From positions 1-6,355 of the forward strand of contig CAMLER010000309.1 of NCBI GenBank assembly GCA_946478915.1: a stretch of 6,355 nucleotides of DNA, written 5' to 3'. Positions within the stretch are counted from its first letter, which is position 1, and every line of letters begins with the position of its first letter. The notes below the pieces were generated by a model, which saw only the letters and a program-made list of their open reading frames with translations, searched no databases and had not been told where the DNA came from. Below are positions 1 through 5,393 of this stretch, piece by piece. This DNA is from an uncultured Chryseolinea sp. (GTDB lineage Bacteria; Bacteroidota; Bacteroidia; Cytophagales; Cyclobacteriaceae). Position numbers and translations under genes: made by a program.

Positions 1-874
1 CAACAACGTTATTAAACCCCAGTATCCATGGTTTGATGATCGGGCTTGCTCCGCCTTGAGATGGTTTGCCCGAAGAGATTGTAAGCTTCACATTCTTCCA
101 GTCTTCGCCAGAGGTTTGTGATACACTGGCTTTATAAGTAATACTGATCGGGGATTTAATATCTTTTGCGCGAATATCATACGATGGATACCAGCGGGCA
201 TCGCGTACCAGGTATTGGATCTTAATTGGCGATGAACTTGCAGTTTTGGTAGACACCTTAACGATAATTTCACCAGATGGCTGGGGTCGTACCGAACTCA
301 GTTCTTTTATCTGAGCATCAATTTTTCCAATGCTTTCATTATATTTTTTAATGTTATTATCCAGCAAAAGCAATTGCTGACTAATTTCCATTAAACGTTG
401 ACGAAAATAGTCCATTGCAACTTTCAATTCTTCAATAGAAACACCTCGTGCAGTTCCTCCAATAGACTTGTTGGTCTTTAAAATTGCTTCCTCCTCTCGA
501 TATACTTCCTGCAATGATTTTTCCTGCGCAAGGTTCACCCAAAGTTTTCGTCGTTCTTCTTCCAGCGCGGAAATTTTTTCCGGCGCTTTCAGCTGTTCCA
601 TATAGTTTACCTTAAACGAAACGCCTAATATCTTGATTGTTGATGGCGTTTCGACCTGAATGCTTTGTTCCTGGATTTGAGGCGCAACACCAGAAAATGT
701 TAGAATATTAACACCCTGCTTTAATGCCACATTCGCCCTACGACTGACTTGAGCACCTTCCAAAAAAACAGTTACCTGATCAATCTTCGATTTAACGTCG
801 ATTTCATTTTCCTGCGCCGCTGCAGAAAGAACAAGACATAACATCAATACAAAAAGAGTAGAGATCCTTTTCAT
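1..874 (-). CDS. MuiA-family secreted protein (DUF4140/DUF4139), N-terminal part, runs off left edge
   Basis: This partial reading frame covers the first 291 codons; the C-terminus lies beyond base 1. Translation opens with a Sec signal peptide: Lys2-Arg3, a hydrophobic core at about residues 6-17, and a likely signal peptidase I cleavage after the Ala run at 18-20. Cys13 is not in a lipobox. Residues 28-95 resemble DUF4140 (start IDQVTVFLEGAQVSR). Residues 97-195 are charged and heptad-like, consistent with a coiled coil. From about 205 the DUF4139 beta domain begins, with the hallmark YLVRDARWYPSYDIRA at 221-236. This order is that of the family annotated 'mucoidy inhibitor MuiA'. Family members are usually 500-600 residues, so roughly half is visible. 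The molecular role is unknown; export to the periplasm or outer surface is inferred. An in-frame TAG lies 24 bases upstream of the ATG, and this is the first Met after it, which fixes the start. No Shine-Dalgarno is evident. The family call is firm, the function is not. Confidence 0.88.
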   Translation of the reverse strand, partial: MKRISTLFVLMLCLVLSAAAQENEIDVKSKIDQVTVFLEGAQVSRRANVALKQGVNILTFSGVAPQIQEQSIQVETPSTIKILGVSFKVNYMEQLKAPEKISALEEERRKLWVNLAQEKSLQEVYREEEAILKTNKSIGGTARGVSIEELKVAMDYFRQRLMEISQQLLLLDNNIKKYNESIGKIDAQIKELSSVRPQPSGEIIVKVSTKTASSSPIKIQYLVRDARWYPSYDIRAKDIKSPISITYKASVSQTSGEDWKNVKLTISSGKPSQGGASPIIKPWILGFNNVV

Positions 875-931
875 AGCTTTACGATTTAGTGTTAGCTATG
901 AGATGCAGGTTGGGATGTTATTCCATACTTG

Positions 932-939
932 AAAAGTTA
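932..939 (-). promoter_or_regulatory. possible -7 promoter box for the MuiA-like gene
   Basis: On the minus strand this reads TAACTTTT, matching the Bacteroidota -7 consensus TAnnTTTG except at the last base. It lies about 57 bases before the ATG at 874. No convincing TTG -33 element is seen at the usual distance, so the call is weak. The gap between the gene and the repeat array (875-969) is the only unique sequence where its promoter could sit, unless transcription comes through the array. Confidence 0.2.
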
Positions 940-969
940 AATTTTTTAAGATACCCGGTATGTTTTAAA

Positions 970-1153
970 GTTTGATGTTTGAGGTTCGCTCGAGGATAGG
1001 GTGAACGGCCAGGCGCGAGCCTCCCAAAGATGACCGCATGAGCAGTATCTAATTGGGCCGTAGAATATTGTTGAAGACGAAATTGTATAATGTAAAACGT
1101 TCAATTTAAAATGCAAAGTAGCTCGTGCCTGGTTCGTCCAATAGTTATTTCTA
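970..1153. repeat. repeat unit 1 (most diverged)
   Basis: The unit starts with two heptamers (GTTTGAT 970-976, GTTTGAG 977-983) and ends with CCAATAGTTATTTCTA. It is the most diverged copy: its GC-rich palindrome is degraded (GGCGCGAGCC at 1012-1021 where the others have GGCTCGAGCC), its third CTCGAG is CTCGTG, and it has GGGCCGTAGAATATTG where the others have GGGCACGTGGAATTTTG. Its GAAGACGAAATTGTATAATG stretch matches unit 3 rather than unit 2. Confidence 0.9.
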
Positions 1154-1352
1154 GTCTGAGGTTTGACGTTTGAGGTTTGAGGTTCGCTCGAGGATAGGGT
1201 GAAGGGCCGGGCTCGAGCCTCCCAAAAATGACCGCATGAGCAGTATCTAATTGGGCACGTGGAATTTTGTTGAGGACGAAAATGTAAAATGTAAAACGTT
1301 CAATTTAAAATGTAAAGTAACTCGAGCCTGGTTCGTCCAATAGTTATTTCTA
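1154..1352. repeat. repeat unit 2 (full length, 199 bp)
   Basis: This is the most complete unit. It opens with four heptamers: GTCTGAG 1154-1160, GTTTGAC 1161-1167, GTTTGAG 1168-1174 and GTTTGAG 1175-1181. That is one heptamer more than unit 3, which accounts for most of the difference in spacing between landmarks. It carries a perfect palindrome GGCTCGAGCC (1210-1219) and ends with CTCGAGCCTGGTTCGTCCAA and then AGTTATTTCTA. Apart from the extra heptamer and the tail, it differs from unit 3 at only about ten positions by eye. Confidence 0.92.
1179..1221. repeat. foldback in unit 2
   Basis: GAGG (1179-1182) plus CTCGAG (1187-1192) can pair with CTCGAG (1212-1217) plus CCTC (1218-1221). This gives ten paired bases with a four-base bulge (TTCG) and a 19-base loop. 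Because CTCGAG is itself self-complementary, alternative pairings exist, including the local palindrome GGCTCGAGCC. No T-run follows on either strand, so it does not look like an intrinsic terminator. Confidence 0.6.
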
Positions 1353-1520
1353 GTTTGAGGTTTGACGTTTGAGGTTCGCTCGAGGATAGGGTAAAGGGCC
1401 GGGCTCGAGCCTCCCAAAAATGACCGAATGAGCAATATCTAATTGGGCACGTGGAATTTTGTTGAAGACGAAATTGTATAATGTAAAACGTTCAATTTAA
1501 AATGTAAAAGTCGCTCGAGC
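1353..1520. repeat. repeat unit 3 (3' end replaced)
   Basis: The unit opens with heptamers GTTTGAG 1353-1359, GTTTGAC 1360-1366 and GTTTGAG 1367-1373, and carries the palindrome GGCTCGAGCC at 1402-1411. It follows units 1 and 2 as far as the third CTCGAG (1514-1519). After that, the GTCCAATAGTTATTTCTA tail of the other units is replaced by GTTCGAT heptamers and a short unique stretch leading to the acs stop codon. Confidence 0.9.
1371..1413. repeat. foldback in unit 3
   Basis: The same structure as in unit 2: GAGG (1371-1374) plus CTCGAG (1379-1384) opposite CTCGAG (1404-1409) plus CCTC (1410-1413). Both arms are intact, although the loop has changed (GGGTAAAGG here, GGGTGAAGG in unit 2). 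In unit 1 the equivalent right arm (CGCGAG 1014-1019) carries one mismatch. Confidence 0.6.
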
Positions 1521-1561
1521 ATCGTTCGATGTTCGATATTCCCTGGTCGATATTTGGTGTT

Positions 1562-3454
1562 CTACAGCGCGCCCGCCTTAATCTCATCCACTACCGCGGG
1601 ATCCAGCAGGGTTGTAGTATCACCCAGGTTTGAAGTATCTCCCTCTGCTACTTTTCTGAGGATCCGTCGCATAATCTTACCTGACCGTGTCTTAGGCAAG
1701 CCACTTACAAATTGAATTTTGTCCGGCTTGCAAATCGGACCAATTATTTTGGATACAGTTTCACGGATTTCATTTCGAAGCTTTTCCTCTTCAGCAGGTT
1801 TATTGTAACAGATCACGAACGCATATACACCCTGACCTTTGATATCGTGCGGAAATCCGACAACGGCTGTTTCGCACACCGCGGAATGTTCGTCAATTGC
1901 GCTCTCGATTTCTGCAGTACCAAGATTGTGCCCGGAAACGATGATGATGTCATCTACACGGCCTGTAATTCTGTAGTATCCATTCTCATCGCGCTTGCAT
2001 CCATCGCCCGTAAAATAGCGGCCGGGGACCGTGGAAAAATATGTGTCTCTAAACCTTTGATGATCACCGTAAATGGTACGTGCGATCGCCGGCCACGGGT
2101 ATTTGATGGTAAGTCTACCTTCAACATTGTTTCCTTTCAACTCTTTCCCGTTTTCATCCATAATCGCCGGTTGAACGCCGGGTAATGGGAGCGTTGCGTG
2201 TGCCGGCTTAAGCGGCGTAACATTCGCAATGGGCGATATCATGAAGCCAGCCGTTTCGGTCTGCCACCACGTATCTACTATTGGACATTTTCCTTTTCCG
2301 ATATTCTTGTCGTACCAATGCCATGCTTCTTCATTGATTGGCTCTCCCACGGTGCCCAACACTTCTAAAGAAGAAAGGTCGCTTCGCTCGACAAAACTTA
2401 ATGGCGCTTTTTCAAGCGATCGTATGGCTGTAGGAGCAGTGTAAAAAATATTGACCTTATGCCGTTCGATAGCCTGCCAGAATCTGCCCATATCGGGGTA
2501 ACTCGGTATCCCTTCAAATATGATAGTCGTCGCACCCGCGCACAGGGGCGCATAAATAATATAAGAGTGGCCTGTGATCCACCCAACGTCCGCGGTACAC
2601 CAATACACCTGGCCTTCACGATACTGGAAAACAGTTTGAAAGGTATACGTGATAAAAACCATGTATCCGCCGCAAGTATGCACCATACCTTTCGGCTTAC
2701 CCGTTGAGCCAGAGGTGTAGAGTATGAAAAGTAAATCCTCCGAATCCATAATTTCTGCCGGGCAGTGAGAAGCCATGCCTTTTATCGCATCATGCCACCA
2801 TACGTCACGTCCCTCCTTCATTGAATGTGGAGACTTTGTTCTTGCAAACACAATTACGCGCTCCACGGATGGACATTTTACCAAAGCTTCATCCACAATT
2901 TTTTTGAGCTCAATCTTTTTACCTCCGCGGATTGTTGTGTCAGCAGTCATTACAAGTCTGCAGCGCGAATCATTAATGCGATCAACGAGAGAACCGGCTG
3001 AAAAACCTGCAAATACTACAGAGTGAACTGCCCCGATACGGGCACAAGCCAGAATTGCATAAGCCAACTCAGGGATCATCGGCATATAGATGCAAACCCG
3101 ATCACCTTTTTTGATACCATTGGCCTTTAGCATATTGGCCACCCGACAAACTTCATCATACAACTCCTGGTATGTGATTTTTATAGCATCATCTGCGGGG
3201 TCGTTCGGCTCCCAAATGATTGCAGTCTGGTGAGCTCGTGCCGGCAAATGACGGTCAATACAATTTTCAGTGATGTTCAACTTTCCTCCAATGAACCACT
3301 TGACTTCCGGCTTATAAAAATCCCATTCGAGAACTTTATCCCATTTCTTCCGCCATAAAAAATCATTTGCAACTTCATCCCAAAAAGCCTCGGGATCTTT
3401 AATGCTTTCAGCGTAGCGTTCTTCGTAGTCTTTGAAAGTCGTTATCTTCTTCAT
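1562..3454 (-). CDS. acs: acetyl-CoA synthetase (acetate--CoA ligase, AMP-forming)
   Basis: A complete 630-residue cytoplasmic ANL-superfamily enzyme. It activates acetate with ATP to acetyl-AMP and then transfers the acetyl group to CoA, feeding acetate into the TCA and glyoxylate routes and lipid synthesis. The N-terminal acetyl-CoA synthetase cap is at about 1-60, followed by the AMP-binding core. The ATP phosphate loop YTSGSTGKPKG is at 246-256, the acetate-pocket/ATP motif DTWWQTET at 394-401, the ribose-binding YFTGDG at 480-485, and the hinge ITGRVDD at 496-502. The C-terminal lid holds PKTRSGK with catalytic Lys593, the residue controlled by acetylation in characterised homologues. 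Length is normal for the family and no motif is broken. Residue 510 is Asn in GHNLGTAEIE where the enterobacterial enzymes have Arg; I recall Asn as common in Bacteroidota homologues. An in-frame TGA 15 bases upstream supports the start. It stands alone, divergent from the glycosyltransferase operon, with an inverted repeat just upstream. Confidence 0.97.
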   Translation of the reverse strand: MKKITTFKDYEERYAESIKDPEAFWDEVANDFLWRKKWDKVLEWDFYKPEVKWFIGGKLNITENCIDRHLPARAHQTAIIWEPNDPADDAIKITYQELYDEVCRVANMLKANGIKKGDRVCIYMPMIPELAYAILACARIGAVHSVVFAGFSAGSLVDRINDSRCRLVMTADTTIRGGKKIELKKIVDEALVKCPSVERVIVFARTKSPHSMKEGRDVWWHDAIKGMASHCPAEIMDSEDLLFILYTSGSTGKPKGMVHTCGGYMVFITYTFQTVFQYREGQVYWCTADVGWITGHSYIIYAPLCAGATTIIFEGIPSYPDMGRFWQAIERHKVNIFYTAPTAIRSLEKAPLSFVERSDLSSLEVLGTVGEPINEEAWHWYDKNIGKGKCPIVDTWWQTETAGFMISPIANVTPLKPAHATLPLPGVQPAIMDENGKELKGNNVEGRLTIKYPWPAIARTIYGDHQRFRDTYFSTVPGRYFTGDGCKRDENGYYRITGRVDDIIIVSGHNLGTAEIESAIDEHSAVCETAVVGFPHDIKGQGVYAFVICYNKPAEEEKLRNEIRETVSKIIGPICKPDKIQFVSGLPKTRSGKIMRRILRKVAEGDTSNLGDTTTLLDPAVVDEIKAGAL

Positions 3455-3464
3455 ATCGGATTTC

Positions 3465-3483
3465 TGTCACGCATAAAGTGACA
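3465..3483. promoter_or_regulatory. perfect inverted repeat upstream of acs (possible operator)
   Basis: TGTCAC (3465-3470) and GTGACA (3478-3483) form a perfect 6+6 inverted repeat with a 7-base spacer (GCATAAA), starting 10 bases upstream of the acs ATG. The half-site resembles but is not the CRP/FNR-family TGTGA-N6-TCACA. It could bind a dimeric regulator, or form a small hairpin in the acs leader. No T-run follows, so a terminator is unlikely. The link to acs rests on position only. Confidence 0.4.
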
Positions 3484-3489
3484 ATAGTA
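3482..3489 (-). promoter_or_regulatory. possible -7 box of the acs promoter
   Basis: On the minus strand this reads TACTATTG, one mismatch from the Bacteroidota -7 consensus TAnnTTTG. It lies about 28 bases upstream of the acs start and touches the right arm of the inverted repeat. If it is real, transcription would start inside the inverted repeat, a placement suited to repression. No clear TTG -33 box was found, so confidence is low. Confidence 0.25.
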
Positions 3490-3521
3490 TTCGATAAAAT
3501 TCTACTCTTTTTCTGGAAATT

Positions 3522-3529
3522 CAAATTTG
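3522..3529 (+). promoter_or_regulatory. possible -7 box of the glycosyltransferase operon promoter
   Basis: CAAATTTG matches TAnnTTTG except at the first base. It would give a leader of roughly 40 bases before the ATG at 3577. No TTG lies at the expected -33 distance. A promoter for the three-gene operon must lie in or near 3455-3576, because the upstream gene is divergent, but the exact element is uncertain. Confidence 0.2.
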
Positions 3530-3576
3530 TTTTGGTGTGTGTTTGTCCACACTGGAAAAAATTAGGCTAATTTGAT

Positions 3577-4401
3577 ATGAAAGACCTGAGTGCTTCCATC
3601 GTTGTGTATAAAAACTCACCACAAATGTTGTCAACGGTAGTTAACAGCTTCCTCAACAGCACCTTTGAGTCGACTCTTTTCATAATAGATAATTCTCCAA
3701 CTGATGCGCTAAAAGCAGTAATAAACGATCCGCGAGTTGTTTATAGATTCAATAACAGAAATATTGGCTTTGGCGCCGGTCACAATACAGCGCTTCGCGA
3801 AATCCTGGGCCAATCCCGGTTTCATATTATTTTAAATCCGGATGTTTATTTTGAGGATAATGTGCTGCCAACTCTTTACAGTTTTATGGAACAGCATCCG
3901 GATGTTGGACAACTTATGCCAAAGGTTCTATATCCCGATGGACGTCTGCAACCGCTGTGCAAATTGCTTCCCACTCCAAGAACTTTAATACAACGACGCT
4001 TTCTAAATTTCAGCAAATCATCTCTTGAGAAGGAGAATTACAGGTATGAGCTACGGTGGTCAGGGTACGATAAAATTATGAATGTTCCTTTTCTTTCCGG
4101 CTGCTTTATGTTCCTCAGAACTGAAGCGCTGCGAAAGGTCGGACTTTTTGACGAGCAGTTTTTTCTTTATACGGAGGACGTTGATTTGTCAAGACGAATA
4201 CACAAGTACTACCGCACTGTATACTATCCCAAGGTGACTATTTACCATCACTTCCAACGGGGTTCCTACCGTAATCTTTGGTTAACCTGGTGCAACATTA
4301 ACAGTGCTGTTCGTTACTTTAATAAGTGGGGTTGGAGAACGGATACAGAACGCGAATTATTTAATGAGCGCACCATACAACAATTCGCGAAAATGTCATG
4401 A
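3577..4401 (+). CDS. family 2 glycosyltransferase (WbbL/rhamnosyltransferase-like)
   Basis: A complete 274-residue GT-A fold glycosyltransferase that would transfer a sugar from a nucleotide-sugar donor to a glycan, lipid or other acceptor at the cytoplasmic face of the membrane. The nucleotide-binding strand (SASIVVYKNSP) is at 5-15, and NRNIGFGAGHN at 60-70 is typical of WbbL-type members. The DxD-like motif is LNPDVYF (86-92, Asp89). The acceptor-side segment PFLSGCFMFLRTEALRKVG (171-189) is followed by FDEQFFLYTEDVDLSRRI (191-208), whose Glu200-Asp201 is the likely catalytic-base region. No transmembrane helix is seen. Donor and acceptor cannot be inferred. An in-frame TAA at 3568-3570 lies nine bases before the ATG, which fixes the start; no Shine-Dalgarno is seen. 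Its stop overlaps the next start (ATGA), so it is the first gene of a coupled operon. Confidence 0.93.
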   Translation: MKDLSASIVVYKNSPQMLSTVVNSFLNSTFESTLFIIDNSPTDALKAVINDPRVVYRFNNRNIGFGAGHNTALREILGQSRFHIILNPDVYFEDNVLPTLYSFMEQHPDVGQLMPKVLYPDGRLQPLCKLLPTPRTLIQRRFLNFSKSSLEKENYRYELRWSGYDKIMNVPFLSGCFMFLRTEALRKVGLFDEQFFLYTEDVDLSRRIHKYYRTVYYPKVTIYHHFQRGSYRNLWLTWCNINSAVRYFNKWGWRTDTERELFNERTIQQFAKMS

Positions 4402-5393
4402 ATATGAAGACGCTTGCGTTCGAAAATTTTCTAACTCCGCTGCAGCAAGCAATTCTTCGCACGCTGTTGTACTATGATATTTTCAGGTACCCATTGACTT
4501 CAGACGAAGTACATCTTTACCTGGGGGTCGGGATTGAAGACCGCGCCAATGTTGATGCCAGCCTATTGTCGTTGAAGAATTGTGGCTTGATCTTTCAGAA
4601 TGAAAATTTCTTTAGTGTCAGTTCGGACAGTGCATTAGTCGATCGACGAAAAAAAGGAAACGAAACCGCGAAACAATTCCTCGATATCGCGCGGAAAAAA
4701 GCAATTCTCATTTCTCGATTTCCTTTTGTACGAGGAGTAATGGCATCGGGATCATTGTCAAAAGGTTACATGGATGAAAAGTCCGATATTGACTTTTTCA
4801 TCGTTACCGTACCCAGTCGGTTGTGGATTGCCCGTACTTTGCTGGTGCTGTATAAGAGAGTATTCCTTTTGAATTCGCACAAGTATTTTTGTGTTAATTA
4901 TTTTGTGGATGAAAGGCACCTTGGGATCGAGGAGAAAAATTTATTTACAGCAACAGAACTTGCTTCCGTTCTTCCGCTCTACGGATCACAACAATATTTT
5001 GATCTCCACGAAGCTAACCTTTGGTTGAAAACCTTCTTCCCGAATTTTAGGCTTCGCAGTACAAGTGATATTCCCATCTCATCGACGTCCTGGCGAAAGC
5101 GCTGGATAGAAACATGCCTTAACATCTTCGGTGATTGGTTCGAAAAATTCTGCCATAAAATCACCCTTGCCCGATGGAAGAAACATTACGAAAAAAGTTA
5201 TTCGTCGGCCGACTTTGATATAGCTTTTAAATCAAGGCCTTATGCTTCGAAAAATCATCCATCGAATTTCCAGCGCGTGATCATGGAGGCTTATGAGGAA
5301 AAGCTAAAACCTTATGGCCTTTCGATCGACGAAAACTCTCCGCATTTGGTTCAGACGCAAGATGTATTAGAACATTCGATCACTGCAGAATGA
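4398..5393 (+). CDS. winged-helix plus nucleotidyltransferase-fold protein, substrate unknown
   Basis: A complete 331-residue protein. Residues 12-75 look like a winged helix-turn-helix: LTPLQQAILRTLLYYDIFRY, LTSDEVHLYL, a third helix at about 52-62, and a wing ending FFSVS. Residues 112-135 carry the polymerase-beta-type nucleotidyltransferase signature hG[GS]x(9-13)DhDh: Gly118-Ser119, ten residues, then Asp130-Ile131-Asp132. Asp171 in NYFVDE may be the third metal ligand. Such enzymes transfer a nucleotide to small molecules, proteins or RNA, but the substrate here is unknown. The remainder (about 180-331) is helical, basic and unrecognised. It starts within the ATGA overlap with the glycosyltransferase gene (a second ATG at 4404 is possible) and ends in another ATGA overlap with the radical SAM gene, so it probably works in the same pathway. 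The nucleotidyltransferase fold is well supported; a regulatory or DNA-binding role for the winged helix is only a possibility. Confidence 0.82.
   Translation: MNMKTLAFENFLTPLQQAILRTLLYYDIFRYPLTSDEVHLYLGVGIEDRANVDASLLSLKNCGLIFQNENFFSVSSDSALVDRRKKGNETAKQFLDIARKKAILISRFPFVRGVMASGSLSKGYMDEKSDIDFFIVTVPSRLWIARTLLVLYKRVFLLNSHKYFCVNYFVDERHLGIEEKNLFTATELASVLPLYGSQQYFDLHEANLWLKTFFPNFRLRSTSDIPISSTSWRKRWIETCLNIFGDWFEKFCHKITLARWKKHYEKSYSSADFDIAFKSRPYASKNHPSNFQRVIMEAYEEKLKPYGLSIDENSPHLVQTQDVLEHSITAE

Larger units (their letters stand above)
970..1537. repeat. tandem array of three ~170-200 bp units bordered by GTTYGAN heptamers
   Basis: This array fills most of the 687-base non-coding gap between the MuiA-like gene and acs. 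The landmark GAGGTTCGCTCGAGGATAGG begins at 981, 1179 and 1371, giving periods of 198 and 192. Each unit holds, in order, heptamers (GTTTGAG, GTTTGAC, GTTTGAT), a GC-rich segment with CTCGAG motifs and a foldback, a middle segment (TGACCG-ATGAGCA-TATCTAATTGGGC), and an AT-rich segment containing AACGTTCAATTTAAAATG, identical in all three. CTCGAG occurs at 989, 1187, 1212, 1321, 1379, 1404 and 1514. Two further GTTCGAT heptamers at 1524-1537 close the array beside acs. No credible reading frame, transposase or target-site duplication is seen. It could be an intergenic dispersed repeat of the host, a degenerate non-autonomous element, or a structured transcript; the sequence does not decide. Confidence 0.93.

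Noticed and set aside
88..273. 61-codon minus-strand open frame at the left edge
   Set aside because: It lies in another frame inside the MuiA-like gene, whose own frame carries the signal peptide and the DUF4139 motif.
1247..1435. 62-codon minus-strand open frame inside the repeat array
   Set aside because: It spans the boundary between two repeat units, its residues look like translated repeat, and the extra heptamer in unit 2 would shift any frame shared between units.
970..1537. CRISPR array
   Set aside because: The units are far too long (about 170-200 bp), the regions between landmarks are themselves repeated instead of unique, and no cas genes are present.
970..1537. Insertion sequence or complete transposon
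   Set aside because: There is no transposase frame, no terminal inverted repeats bracketing the array, and no recognisable target-site duplication.
1712..3026. Several open frames antisense to acs, the longest of 157 codons at 1712-2185 on the plus strand
   Set aside because: They are shadows of a strongly conserved acs gene; the translations show no domain and no typical start context.
3517..3528. AAATT-CA-AATTT palindrome in the divergent intergenic region
   Set aside because: Short AT-only palindromes are expected in AT-rich promoter DNA.
3537..3552. GTGTG-N6-CACAC hairpin upstream of the glycosyltransferase gene
   Set aside because: Only five base pairs within a GT-rich stretch; this is likely by chance and there is no supporting context.
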